A stretch of 64,000 bases of DNA, from contig CM069608.1 in NCBI GenBank assembly GCA_035771175.1, positions 11,442,019-11,506,018 of the forward strand, read 5' to 3'. The DNA comes from Paratinospora sagittata (Eukaryota > Streptophyta > Magnoliopsida > Ranunculales > Menispermaceae). Positions 49,475 through 60,551 of the stretch are shown here, in pieces. A model generated the notes under the pieces. It did not search any database. It worked only from the letters and a program-made list of their open reading frames with translations, and was not told where the DNA came from. The first letter of the stretch is position 1, and each line of letters begins with the position of its first letter. The position numbers were made by a program, and so were the translations under genes.

Positions 49475-50172
49475 ATCTCCCCAACTTAAGGAATTTCGTC
49501 CTCGAAATTTAGGATCAAGGAATATTCCTCAAGTGATACTAATCCCAGAGAACTGCTCCCGCATTTTATATTTCCGCTCTCATGTTTGCTCTTCTTGATA
49601 TGTGGTATTCTCCCCAACTTAGAGTTGAGTTATATTCATAACATATATGGAATCCGAATGACATTTCCTCAACATCAATATATAGAAACTATTGCGGACA
49701 CTTATCAACTGTGACAGTAGAGCAAATCGGTAAGCCAATGGACCTATCCTATCAAGGATCTCTAATGGTTCAACAAATTGCGGTGCGAGCTTTCTTTTCA
49801 TTCCAAATCTCATTTGGCCTTTCTGTGGTAAGACCCTTAGCAAAACTGAGTCAACCACACTAAATTTCAAGGCCTATATACCAACCCTGAGTAGTTAATA
49901 ATATCCTTTGGCACCAATAACAATAACTCCATACTTTCAAATCAACAAGTTGGAGATCTATAAGGCTTACTAACAAACCTTTAGAGTGCCATCATTATGC
50001 TATTATAATAGCTATTTATACACATACGTTTACACACATATAATATTCCTTCCAATTTCCACCAAAATTCAAGTATGCCAGACCTGAGCATGCTCGCAAG
50101 CATCAAAGTCACTCTCTCAGTCTGTCAGCCAGTCTGAGAATACAATATCACACTGAGAATGAGATGAGTACC
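49475..50172 (-). pseudogene. Integrase 3' end of a second, tandem X copy
   Basis: Matches 42379-43077 almost base for base (698 versus 699 bp), including the polypurine tract, the integrase C-terminal domain (49870-49619) and the QTERVTLMLE region. It stops at GAGATGAGTACC, where the last 30 bases of LTR Z begin. Confidence 0.88.
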
Positions 50173-50202
50173 CGATTCACCCCCCTCTTGGGTGGACCAA
50201 CA

Positions 50203-51880
50203 CAAAATACCTGCATGGTGATCACTGATTAGGAAAATGCCAATTCTATTTGTCCCTTTAAGGACTTTGAGTAACCACGCCCAATTATCTGTATTTTCTT
50301 CCTCAACGATGGCAAATGCGAGAGGAAATATATGATTGGCTGCATCAATACCCGTGGCAATGAGCATCTTACCGTGGTATTTTCCATATAAGTACGTACC
50401 ATATATTTGTATTATGGGCCTACAATGCTTGAAGCCTTCGATTGAAGCACCAGAAGCCCAAAAACAACGTTAAAAAACTACTGCATCAGGACATTTTGGA
50501 TCTTTCGGGTAGTGCATAACTCCTACAATAGTGTCGGGATTGGTTGCATTAAATGGATCTATCCACTTAGGAAACATGTTGTATGATTCTTCCCAATCAC
50601 CAAAAACCTTCTCTATCACCTTTCTGTTTGTACGCCACACTTTCCTATAATGGACGTCGTATTGTATTTGTCTTTAATCATTTCGTGGAGTGCCCCCACT
50701 GAAGTTGAAGGATCTCACCTTACAATTTTATAAACCTCACCAAAAATTAGTGAGAAATCCAATTGTTTGTGGCCCTGTGACATTCGAAGAAACACACATG
50801 TGTGGGTTCCCTTGGACTTTGTGATCTCAAACAACCCTGTCCTTTTATGTTTTGCTGCCCTCAACCTCCACTGACAACTGTTCTTCCACTTCTTGCACCT
50901 AACTGACCATACATTGCGTTTTGAATCGACAACAACATATTCACGTTGTTGTGCTATGCAACATTGATTCACAGTATGTTGTAAGCCTTATTTGCTGGGA
51001 AATGTGAGTCCTTTGCAAAAATCATGCGACTCATTTCAACCCAGAGATATGTTTTCATGATCATCTGACATTGGTGTCATGGCTTGATTATTAAGTTCCA
51101 TGAAACTCGGTGATGGAGCCTCAAAGCCTGTCGTGGTAGGTTGAGGTGTACCCCCTACACCATGCAACTGAGTTTCATGTGTCTCATTATCCTCCATGCT
51201 CAATTCATTGTCTTCCTCTTGTAATGGAATTGAATACAAAGAACCATCATTCAGTATTACTGTCAAGAGTACATTACTCAAATCAACAAGATTAGAGGTC
51301 TCTTGCCCTCCATTACTGTCATTGTCTTCATCGTTATCTTCATTGATTTGTTCACGGTCATCATCAGATAAACGTCCAACAGATGGACAAGTATCATCAA
51401 ATTCAAGTCTCGTGCCCACATTTACAGCTTCAATGGGTGACATTATACTGGGACCAATGTTCTCTAATGATCTTCGTGCACTAGGGCCATCTACATCTGC
51501 ATAGCTTGGGGAACTTCTCATCTGAGCTTGAGTTGGAATTCCATTGACAACATCAACATATAACTCCATATTATTAGGAGATAGAATTTCTTGAACCATG
51601 ACAAATATGTCTCTTAACTCTTGTTCATTTCTAATCGAAACAGTCGCATAATTTAAATTCTCAACTCCAAAAAAAAAAAATGGACATCTATAGGTTATAC
51701 TTATTCTTGAACCACTGGTAATCTGCAGTACATTTGGAATAACCCTTCAAATTCTTCAAAACTGATGACGAATCGAACTCTTGCAATGCCAATCGGCGGA
51801 CTACCATACGATGCACCTTGAGGGTCGGATAATATTTGTCCATTTGTATAACATATTACTAAAATGAATTTACCTGCCAT
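50203..51880 (-). pseudogene. MULE (MuDR-type) transposase, N-terminal half
   Basis: Starts MAGKFILVICYTNGQILSD at 51880. The N-terminal module resembles the PB1-like start of plant MULE proteins (RVRFVISFEEFEGLFQM, then after a frameshift YATVSIRNEQELRDIF). An acidic linker follows (51599-51036), then the MuDR DNA-binding domain (VWSVRCKKWKNSCQWRLRAA, 50972-50715) and the start of the MULE transposase domain (KYHGKMLIATGIDAANHIFP, ISDHHAGIL), ending at the insertion site. The first catalytic Asp (normally in IDGTHLYG) is Tyr: the codon is TAT at 50401-50403. Frameshifts also lie near 51690 and between 50715 and 50370. The C-terminal half is at 30332-31434. Confidence 0.9.
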
Positions 51881-52640
51881 CTACATTCACATATACAATC
51901 AAAACAAGCTCATTAACAGGAATATCAATATTATAGCAAATATTACTTCAAATGCACCTAAACAAAATTTTAAACTAAACACATAAAAAATGGAAAATAA
52001 GGTCGTAGAGGAAACCAATGCACCTAAAGATAAAATAAATAACTATAACAATAAATTTTAATCTTCCAAATTAGAAAACCTTAAAAGAGAAGCGAAGAAA
52101 AATCTCCCTAAAATTATTAAGGAAAAAGATTAAACATTTAATTTGGACGTTTCTAAGATCTTTAAGTAAAAATACAAAAATAAAACTAACTGAATAAACG
52201 AATCAGTACACCGAATCTAACAATTGCATTTTTCTTAATTTTTTGCAAGATAGAATCTAATAAATCTTTCTAGAATGAAGAACATTGAATCTAACAAACA
52301 ACAAAAGTAAGTCTAAGTGTTGTAAAACAAATAATTTAAAATAACCCTACCCAAATAGAAGATCGTTTTCGAAGGGTTCAAGCAACCGAAAAAGCTAACA
52401 CAAGAGCAGCCCGCCGAAAAACGGGAAGAGATTCGTCGGAGTCCGCCGGAGAATGGGAAAAAGACTTCGGTAAGAAAATGAAAACCGCTTGTAAGGAAGA
52501 GAAAATCACCAGAGGGAGAAAAGAGAGACTTTAAAGACGAAGAGCGAAGGAGAGATGAAAAAGAGAGAGAACGAAAAACGAGAAAGCAAGATCTCGTCTG
52601 AGAACTGGAAATGCCGAAGATGCCGGGGAGAGGTGTCGAC
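51881..52640 (-). other. Upstream region of the MULE gene
   Basis: AT-rich to 52330, then a CT-rich (minus-strand) leader-like stretch at 52370-52640. It may hold the 5' untranslated region and a leader intron. No coding sequence seen. No copy of the MULE terminal repeat was found to the right. Confidence 0.4.
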
Positions 52641-53958
52641 TGATGCGAGAACGTGGTTTTTTTTTTGTTTACTGAGTTAGGTTTTAGGTTATTTTTTTTA
52701 CGTAACTTAAAAAACTACTTGCGTAAAAATGGAATTGTTTTTTAACTTGCGTTCAAATGCAAGTTTTTATTTTTTATTTTTTTATTTTATTGATGAAGGT
52801 GTCTTTGCCTAGTTTTTCTATTGAAGAAGTCTTTACAAAAGAGGCCTTCATAGAAAATAAAAAAATTACCCACGTTAAAAACCCCAACGGTAAAAAATTT
52901 ACCTGGGTTTTTTTTTTTCATTCGACGTGCGTGCCCAACCCGTGTTTTCTCCGATATCTCTCTCTGTTTTCTCTCTGTTCCCAGTGACATTTTTCGGTGA
53001 TAGATCCAGTGTTCCGACGACATTTCTGGCGGGATCTCTTCGACCGTGGTTATCATCTCTCATTCTTTCTCTTTCCAAAAAGCTTTCTCTCTCTCCAACG
53101 TCTCTTCCTCTTCAACGTGCACACGTGTTGGGTAAAAAATCTATTTTTTCTCTTTCTTTACTTTCTTTCACTTTTCTTTATGGATTGATTTATCTTTATG
53201 TTCAAATTTGGAGCATGTTTTTTTTTTGTTTTGTAAATTTTCTAGTGACCTTTTTTTAGTAATATCTGAGTTGAAGTTAGAACCCTAGAACACCTACTCC
53301 GATCTCTCTCTATTTCCAGCGATAGATTCATTAACAAATACTACGAACGCATCCTCAAATCTTTCATCACAATCACTAAATCCACCCCTTTCATTTTCAA
53401 TTTAATAAAGTCGACCAAATCTATCAATTCATGATATATCCGCCCTAAAAACTTGCATTCCACATGGAACCATCAATGGCCAAATGTTACCCAGGGCTTT
53501 TTTGTTTTTTTATACTCATTTTGTAAATGTGATAAATACATAATTCAAATTTCAAAAGTTGATGTCTCAGCCAAATAGTTTAAATGTTTAATACAATGTT
53601 TTACATTGGTAATACAAAAGGTTTTGAGTTTGTTTTTGTGCACTTAATTAGTTGAATATTTCAATCAAGATTTAGTTTGAAAATAATGATGATAGTCTTG
53701 AAAATATTAGTGGCACTGCCACTACTTTTCTCTTCTCCTTTTCTCTTTTTTCTTCTCGTAGTTTCTATTATATTGTATAGTCTTGGATGATTCATCGTGA
53801 GAGGGACATTTGGGGCTGCCTTCCCACAAGAAAAATATAAGTCCAAATAATATGATATGTTATTAATCATTTAAAAAATGAAAATATTTTTAAAGTGATC
53901 AGACTACATATTCATGTTGATAGACATTTTTTTAACAATATTCCATTAGATTATATTT
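52641..53958. other. Non-coding, T-rich sequence
   Basis: Open frames here on both strands arise from homopolymer and CT tracts and resemble no protein. The stretch 52740-52915 contains loosely inverted AAGGTGTCTTTG / AGGCCTTCAT elements of unclear meaning. Confidence 0.35.
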
Positions 53959-53978
53959 ATAATGCAAATCAACTCAAC

Positions 53979-54069
53979 CAACAATGGGTTGGTTCAGTGG
54001 TCCTGAGGTAGAGAGTTCGAATTCTGATACCCGCTGATCTCAATAAAATAAAATAAAATAAACATAAAC
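53979..54069 (+). mobile_element. Short tRNA-related SINE with 20-bp target duplication
   Basis: The body carries a box-A-like GGTTGGTTCAGTGG (53988-54000) and a box-B-like GAGTTCGAATTCT, then an A-rich tail of AAATA units. ATAATGCAAATCAACTCAAC is repeated exactly on both sides (53959-53978 and 54070-54089). Spacing of the two boxes fits an RNA polymerase III promoter. It is not a tRNA gene, since no cloverleaf can be drawn. Confidence 0.9.
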
Positions 54070-54089
54070 ATAATGCAAATCAACTCAAC

Positions 54090-55038
54090 TATGCCTTTTT
54101 TTCGATCTACTTTTTCCATTATTTGCGGGTAAGTCGACATGTAATTTACAATGATCAGTTATATTTTTCTTAATTATTTTTATCTATGTTTATTTTAGAT
54201 TTTTCTCTACTTATATCGTTACCATGAATTGTTAAAAGATCACTATTCTTAAATGAAACATCTAAAGGGTTTTGTTGTATGTCTAAATCGTTTTTAATCA
54301 TTTTTCTCTCATTTCGTTTTCAATTAGGCTTCACCTATACTCCTACTATTTCTTGTATATTTTCATTTCAATACAATGTTTTAAATTAAAGAAAACATCT
54401 TTCTTTTATCTTGTAAGCGTGCACTTGAATGAATTAGTAGTTGTGATGAATAAAAAAAAATGAAAATGTTTCAATGAATAAAAAAAATGATACTTATGCA
54501 TGTTTTTTTATTTTTTATTTATTTTGTAAGCACCATAGTGATTGATAATGGTTGTTGTTTTTAATAGGGCTTGATTCTTGAGCAGACAAGAAATACCCAA
54601 CTTATTCATATTTCACTCAAGTCTCCCAACACATAAACAGTTGAACCTCGGTAAGTTCTATTATTATATTTATTTTTCAAGTGTTTTTACATTTGGTAGT
54701 TGTTTTTTTCTTTTTTTAAAGAAAAAGGAATAATTTAAGTTAAAGTTGGAGAGATTCTTATAGAGGATGTAGGGATTAGAGGCGTAAGGTTGAGTTTTTG
54801 TTCGATTGATTATTATTCGTAGTTTGTTTGATGCAAAAGTGTGTGAAATGTCGTTAGGCAATGATCGAAGATTTTTGTGTTTCTTTTGTAAGTCATTTTG
54901 GATCATATGAGTTTCTATGTTTTGCCTTAATAAATTTAGGGAGATTTTTCTTCGATTCTACAACATACTATTTAGATAAATCATATGATTCCACTATATC
55001 TCATTAACTCATATATTTCTTTATTGTGTATGATTTAG
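54090..55038 (+). other. Probable 5' region of the PMD pseudogene
   Basis: AT-rich with no ORF of note. GACCCGGGG at 55041 is preceded by a plausible acceptor (TTTAG), so a leader intron may occupy part of this stretch. Confidence 0.35.
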
Positions 55039-56525
55039 ATGGACCCGGGGACCAAAGATCCATCGCTATTAACACTTCAGCGCCGCCATCGATCCAGTCC
55101 CATTTGGGATGGACAGGTAATTAATGTAAATTTAGATACGTAATTCCATTCTATAATTTTTATTTTAATAAATGCCGACTTCTTTTGTGTTTTTACAAGA
55201 GGTCCAAGAGCTACACTGTCATTGCAGCCAAGTTATCAACCGCACGTATCTGCTGGATCATCGAATTATTCCATACCTTCAGAGAGCGGACGGAGTGGCA
55301 CGTGTTGGGTTTATACAATTGGATTGGCACCTGGTCACAACTTTACTTTGAGCAATGGTGACAAGAGACCCATACATTTCACTTGGCAGTGGATGAGGCG
55401 ACTATCACTCTGCAAGACGTGGAGATTCAGTTCGGTCTGCCAGTTGATGGTCTTCTCATAAGTGGATCGACCGACATAGTCTATGATGAAGTCTGTCTTG
55501 AGTTGCTTGGATTTACCCCACAGGGGAACGATCGACGTGGGGGTAGACTTAAGTTATCAACACTTAGAAATAAAGTGCCACCATTGCCTGAGCATGCCAC
55601 AAAGATTCAGATTGAAAGGTATGCACGAGCGTTCATCATGCAACTAATTGGGGGATGCTTATTCTCAGACCAATCCAACAACATGGTACATCTGTGCTTC
55701 CTACCTTTGCTTGCCGATTTTGACGTGGATGGCACTTACACATGGGGGACTGCGAACCTGGCTTGGTTATATCGTCGAATGTGTCGTGCGGTTGATTTCA
55801 AGAAACAATGTGTCTCAGGGGCACTTATTCTATTGCAATTGTGGGCATGGGACCGATTTCCATTTTTAGCTCCACAAAGGTTTGACAGTACTCATGTTGA
55901 TCCAGCTAGGCCGCGTGCACATCTATTGTTGCCACATCCATTAGGATATAGGTGAATTAAAAGTATCATTTATTTTTTGAGTTATAAATATAACATTATA
56001 TATTTATATCATTGAATTGATTTCACCATTTGTTTTGAAGATGGAGAAACACTCTCCTTATTACACAGGTCCCAATACATGTCTTGCATAAATATAGGGA
56101 GATTTTGGACATGCAAACTCATCAACAACTAAATTTCATTGAAGAATTGATGATCATTGTTAACTTATTATAATTTTGCTGCATATCACCACTGACACTA
56201 GTATACAGTTATTCAGATTATAAGGACGCCATACTTAGATTCATTAATCAATGAATTACCTGAGTACTTTCATCGTGGAAGACGTATATGACGAACTATG
56301 TCACCCTTGATTTGTTTTTCCATAGTCGAGTTACACAGGCCCGATTGAGTGTTGCGATAATTTGGAATGAGACAAAATAATTCCTGAGCCATGCAACATA
56401 AGACTCGATCTTCATGATTACGACATGAGAGGACGGGATTATGCTAATTGGCTGGTGGTCCAAAAAGATTATGTTGCTCAATAGGGGGAACGAGAAGAAA
56501 ACTTGGCAGAGGGTGAAGCCTATTA
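55039..56525 (+). pseudogene. Plant mobile domain (PMD; MAIN/MAIL-like) gene, broken
   Basis: Exon 1 (55039-55116) reads MDPGTKDPSLLTLQRRHRSS and ends at a GT donor. Exon 2 runs from about 55200 to 55951: RIIPYLQRADGVARVGFIQL, then DWHLVTTLL, then the PMD core (EATITLQDVEIQFGLPVDG, LYRRMCRAVDFKKQ, LLQLWAWDRFPFL, PLGYR). The reading frame of exon 3 from 56041 begins WRNTLL and retains, with stops, FGMRQ and LHDYDMRGRDYANWLV. A one-base insertion near 55345 and a TGA a few codons later break the reading frame just before the core. PMD proteins include host silencing factors (MAIN, MAIL1) and transposon-encoded relatives. Its location between two MULE fragments favours transposon origin. The gene ends against LTR Z. 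Confidence 0.85.
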
Positions 56526-56535
56526 GGGTCATGCA

Positions 56536-57762
56536 TCTATAAATACCAGGACTTAGGATCAAACAACTTGTCAATCACTTTGTGTTGTGCCAATACTTTT
56601 TGAAAGTTAGTATGTGTCAAAATATTTTTCATTATCTAAACTTTCAAAGTATTTGTCACTAATACCTTTTCGTCTTCAAAAATTTTTCATACTAAGCATA
56701 TTTTTATTTTATTTTTGAAAATCAATTTTATTGGTACCTACTCAAATTCTTAGCACTGATTCATATTTGGAATCATTCTTGCTAAAGATAGAATTTGAGA
56801 AATAGTTTAAGATATACAGTTGTACTTGATTTCATATCTTAAGTACTGTATTTAACTATCTCAATAGTTACATTAACTACTGATCATGAAACCATAAGTT
56901 TTCATACGTATATTTTATATTTATTTTGAAAACTGTATGTGTCTATGATTTACACTAGTCCTTCGTTTTTCTAAATCAATGTTTATTTGGAATCATATTA
57001 TTTTCGAAGAAGCACTGATTTTCATATCATATTATTCATGCTTTTCGGAACTCAACTCGAGCAATACCGAACATTGAAAGGTAAAGGACTGTAAGTGTAT
57101 CTTCTCTTAGCATTACCTGTTTCATATTTCATATCTTTGTAATGCTATGTACTGAACGTAATTGTAAAGTGTTCTATTCTGTTAGAACCAACATTATTGT
57201 ATTGTAATGTTGGTGTGTTTCTGGACTAAAACAACCAGGACAAGTGAATGAAGTTCACTTAATGATTTCAGGATTGAAATCATGAAAGGTTATCTCTGAA
57301 CTTGTAAAAGAGAACCGATTCATTCTCATCCCGCAAAAGGATAAGTGTGTCATTAACCTTAAAAAGGATAGGTTATCTCTCAGCCTTTAAAAGAGAACCG
57401 GTTTATCCTCATCCCGTAAAAGGATAAACTATCTCTTGCCTGTAAAAGAGAAACGGTTCATCCTTAGCCTGTAAAAGGACAGGTTTGTCTTTAACCTATA
57501 AAAGGGCAACTATAACGGTTTGGTTTTCACCCGTAAGAGAATCCTTTACTGATAAGGTTAATATCCTAACTGAGGAGGTTATATAGTGGACGTAAGCGCG
57601 GTCGAACCACTATAAATCATGTGTCTCACTTTTGCATTTTAGTCTCCTTCATTTAGTTCATCTATCAAATTCCAATACACTCATGTAAATCACTAAGTTA
57701 TTAGAAGATAATTTTAAATTGACTATCGCATCAAATTCACCTCCCTCTTGGGTGGACCAACA
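56536..57762 (+). mobile_element. Second copy of LTR Z, 5'-truncated at its TATA box
   Basis: Starts at TCTATAAATACCAGGACTTA, matching LTR Z from 32990 onward, and ends CTTGGGTGGACCAACA at 57762. It has ~75 extra bases near 57095-57170 and a longer GAACCGGTTCATCC repeat array. It supplies the part of LTR Z missing at 50172/50173. The following bases CAAAA and the MULE codons are the same junction as at 50203. Confidence 0.9.
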
Positions 57763-58377
57763 CAAAAGACCTGCATGGTGATCACTAATTAGGCAAATGC
57801 CAACTCTATTTGTCACTTGATATCGAAGGACTTCGAGGAACCACTCCCAATTATCTGTATTTTCTTCCTCAACGATGGAAAATGTGAGAGGAAATATATG
57901 ACTGGTTGCATCAATACTCGTGGCAATGAGCATCTTACCGTGGTATTTTCCATAAAAGTGCGTACCATAAATTTGTATTATGGACCTACAATGCTTGAAG
58001 CCCTCGATTGAAGTACCAAAGGCCCAAAAACAACCTTGAAAAACTACTGCATTAGGATATTTTGGATCTTCTGGGTAGTACATAACTCCTGCAATAGTGC
58101 TAGGATTGGTTGCATTAAATGAAGCTATCCACTTATGAAACATGTCGTATGATTCTTCCCAATCACCAAAAATCTTCTCCATCACCTTCCTTTTTGCATG
58201 CCACACTTTCCTATAATGGACGTTGTATTTGTATTTGTCTTTAATCATTTTGTGAAGCGCTCCCACTAAAGTTGAAAGATCTCGTCTTACAATTTTAAAA
58301 ACCTCACAAAAAATTAGTGATAAATCCAATTGTCTGTGGTCTTGTGACATTCGAGGAAACACATCGTGAATTGGCTA
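57763..58377 (-). pseudogene. MULE transposase fragment, second copy
   Basis: One open frame from 58362 holds the end of the MuDR DNA-binding domain and the first part of the transposase domain (YYPEDPKYPNAVVFQGCFWA, KYHGKMLIATSIDATSHIFP, ISDHHAGLL). It ends at the same codon as the half at 50203 because LTR Z is inserted there. Its first catalytic Asp is also Tyr (TAT, 57967-57969). The N-terminus is deleted: at 58377 the coding sequence joins the MULE terminal repeat directly. It is more open than the other copy, but cannot be functional. Confidence 0.9.
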
Positions 58378-58570
58378 TGGTATAAGAATTTTTTGCTTAA
58401 AAAAAAAGAATAATGTACTAAAGACGTCTTTAAGCACTTTCAACGTGGAAAAAAAAAATTGTACAGCTTTCACGTGGAAAAATCACTGTTGAAAGTTGGG
58501 GATATGGGTCATTACTTTTAAAAATTCGGTATTAGTGTCATAATTTTAATTAATCAAGATAATCAAGTCA
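58378..58570. repeat. MULE terminal repeat, right copy (inverted)
   Basis: The reverse complement of this segment matches 28895-29157: GACTTGATTATCTT, AAAATTATGACACTAATA, AAGCAA(A/G)AAATTCTTATACCA and CCAAT(T/C)CACGAT. It ends ATCAAGTCA at 58570. Confidence 0.65.
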
Positions 58571-59362
58571 GAAACCCTAAAGTATTGGAAGGAAGGAAGG
58601 TGGTGATCGTCGAAAGGCACCAATTGGTTACCCTAACATAGCGATAGGTGAATAAAGCAACCTCTTATTTTAAATAGTTTATAATAGCTCATAATTTTAA
58701 TTTAATAAGTAAACAAATTGAGTTTCATGTTTAATTTTATTTGGTCAATCGTCTACTTTGATAATTAATTGAATTATTATATTAATAATGCTATAAACTA
58801 CAAATTATTTTTTCACTCATACATATTTTCAATATTTTATAATTATTGTTTATCTTCAATTAGTTTACGTGTAACGCACGCACGTGCACATAGACAAATG
58901 TAATTAAAGAAAAAAAAAAGGCAATGAATTAGCATCCAGCATCCGTTTTCGAACCGACCCTAAATACATAAATTGCAAAGAGACCAACAAGATTGGTGGT
59001 CTCCCAAGTTCCACAGCGGGACATACAAGTACTACAGTTTTACTGACCACCCATCACTACTGTCGACTGTTATCGAGATCATAAACAAATCTTAACATCT
59101 ACGAACATCTAACATCTCAAGCACGCCGATGTAACCAACACCTCTTACTTCAAAATATTCTGATAATTATGATGATAGAATATACAGTTGGGAAATTAGG
59201 AAAGCAATGGCCCCCCCGTATAAAGCATCCTCAAAACAATAAATGAAATTTAAGTCACCGACGAGAAAACCCCACTGTTTCTTAATAAACACGAAAGAGC
59301 AAAATTGTGGTAGAGACGCGTTATACAAGGACAACGAACACGTGATGGAAGTCCCTCCCAGC
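58571..59362. other. Intergenic, no gene recognised
   Basis: Contains ordinary mixed sequence, with a C-run at 59212-59219 and an ACGCACGCACGTGCA stretch near 58876. It is upstream of the MADS gene and may include its distal regulatory DNA. Confidence 0.4.
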
Positions 59363-59577
59363 TAATTTTTAAGAAGGAACAGTAAACGATGAAAAGAGGG
59401 TTTAGTTGTCAGAATCGGATTGGCCCCAGTTAGTACGTAATCGTACGAAAGTTGCTGACCGATGGATAACCGAGGTAATTTTTAAGAAGGAAGATGAAAA
59501 GAGGGTTTAGTTGTCATAATCTGATTGCCCCCAGTTAGTACGTAATCGTACGAAAGTTGCTGACCGATGGATAACCG
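59363..59577. repeat. Tandem duplication ~1 kb upstream of the MADS exon
   Basis: Copies 59363-59472 (110 bp) and 59476-59577 (102 bp) run from TAATTTTTAAGAAGGAA to CCGATGGATAACCG. They differ by an 8-base indel and a few substitutions. Each holds TAATCGTACGAAAG. Confidence 0.92.
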
Positions 59578-60125
59578 TACGATAATCGATGGATAAGAAA
59601 TTTTATCGATTGGTAAAAAGTTTAAATAATTATAATTTTTAAATTTTAATTCTAATTTTACCGATTCAGAATCCGTTATAAAGATATTTTTTTTTATTTT
59701 TAAATATGAATCACTCAAATATAAACTAAAACAAAAAAGTTATATTTATTTAAAATTTATATACTCATATTAATTGATCAAATGACTATAATTTCTTAGT
59801 TTTAACTCTAATTTAATTTATTCGAAACGAGAAGAAATATCTTTTCAACGAATTTTAATCTCTAAAATTGAAGTTAAAATAAAAAAGTTATGAATATTAA
59901 AATTTTTTTACTAATAGGTAAACTTTCTTATTCATAAGAAATTTTAAATAGTTATAACTTTTTTATTTTAATTCCGATTTACGTGATTCAAGATGCATTA
60001 GAAAGAAAATATTTTTTCAACGCATCTTTAATTATTCAAATTGAAGTTTAAATAAAAAAATTATGACTACTTAAAATTTTTTATCGATTGATAATTTTTT
60101 TTACCAATTGATAAATTTTTGCAAT
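59578..60125. repeat. AT-rich block of direct and inverted repeats
   Basis: Units on AATTGAAGTTAAAATAAAAAAG and TTTTCAACG occur on both strands (near 59640, 59850, 59950 and 60040), together with several ATCGATTGATAA/ACCGATTGATAA pieces. Looks like a foldback-rich repeat, with no coding sequence. Confidence 0.6.
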
Positions 60126-60551
60126 TACTAAAAGGTCACCTGAATTGTTATGAGAGATAGGGGCAAAATAGTCACCAATATAAGAATTTGATTAAAAAAT
60201 GACTAATGAGTGAGTGAGGGACCTTAACTCAAAAAATCCCTTTTATTATTTTGGGCAAAAAAAGGGTCAAATAAAGAAAGTTGCGGTTGGTTTCGCGTGG
60301 TTATTGGTCTACTGTCTGGTCAGATTAGGGCAAAAAAAAAAAAACAAAACAGATGTGGAGAGCGGGATATTTGTGGTTCGGATGTGTCATCAGTACTATT
60401 ATTTCTTGATTGCTTTGTTCCTTGTTATTTCTATAATTGCTAGCTTGCTTGCTTGAAATTTTCTATTTTCTGCATAGGATCTAGCTAGCTAGTTATATCC
60501 GTCAGTGAGGCTGAGATCTTGAGAAGTTGTAATAACAGTGGGTGTGCAGAG

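Larger units (their letters stand above)
31435..50202 (+). mobile_element. Solo LTR of family Z (copia-like) in the MULE gene, TSD CAAAA, carrying two nested gypsy elements
   Basis: Starts TGTTAACCTATGCGG at 31435 and ends CTTGGGTGGACCAACA at 50202. Flanks are perfect CAAAA (31430-31434, 50203-50207), and the MULE codons rejoin in frame across them (Gly-Ile-Leu then Ala-Ala). LTR sequence is present at 31435-33788 and 50173-50202. Comparison with the second copy at 56536-57762 shows about 340 bases missing on the right side. Everything between 33789 and 50172 is later insertion. The SIRE/Maximus-like label comes from the tail and the repeat-rich U3 and is tentative. Confidence 0.88.

Noticed and set aside
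52757..53259. Overlapping frames on both strands as host genes
   Set aside because: Composition-driven (T and CT runs), no recognisable domain, start or splice context.
53979..54069. tRNA gene
   Set aside because: Box A and B motifs are present, but no acceptor or anticodon stem can be formed; the A-rich tail and 20-bp duplication identify a SINE.
56536..57762. Retroposed LTR-Z transcript, because the copy begins at the TATA box
   Set aside because: A transcript would begin ~30 bases after the TATA box, not include it, and the right junction is the genomic MULE target site. Truncation by rearrangement fits better.
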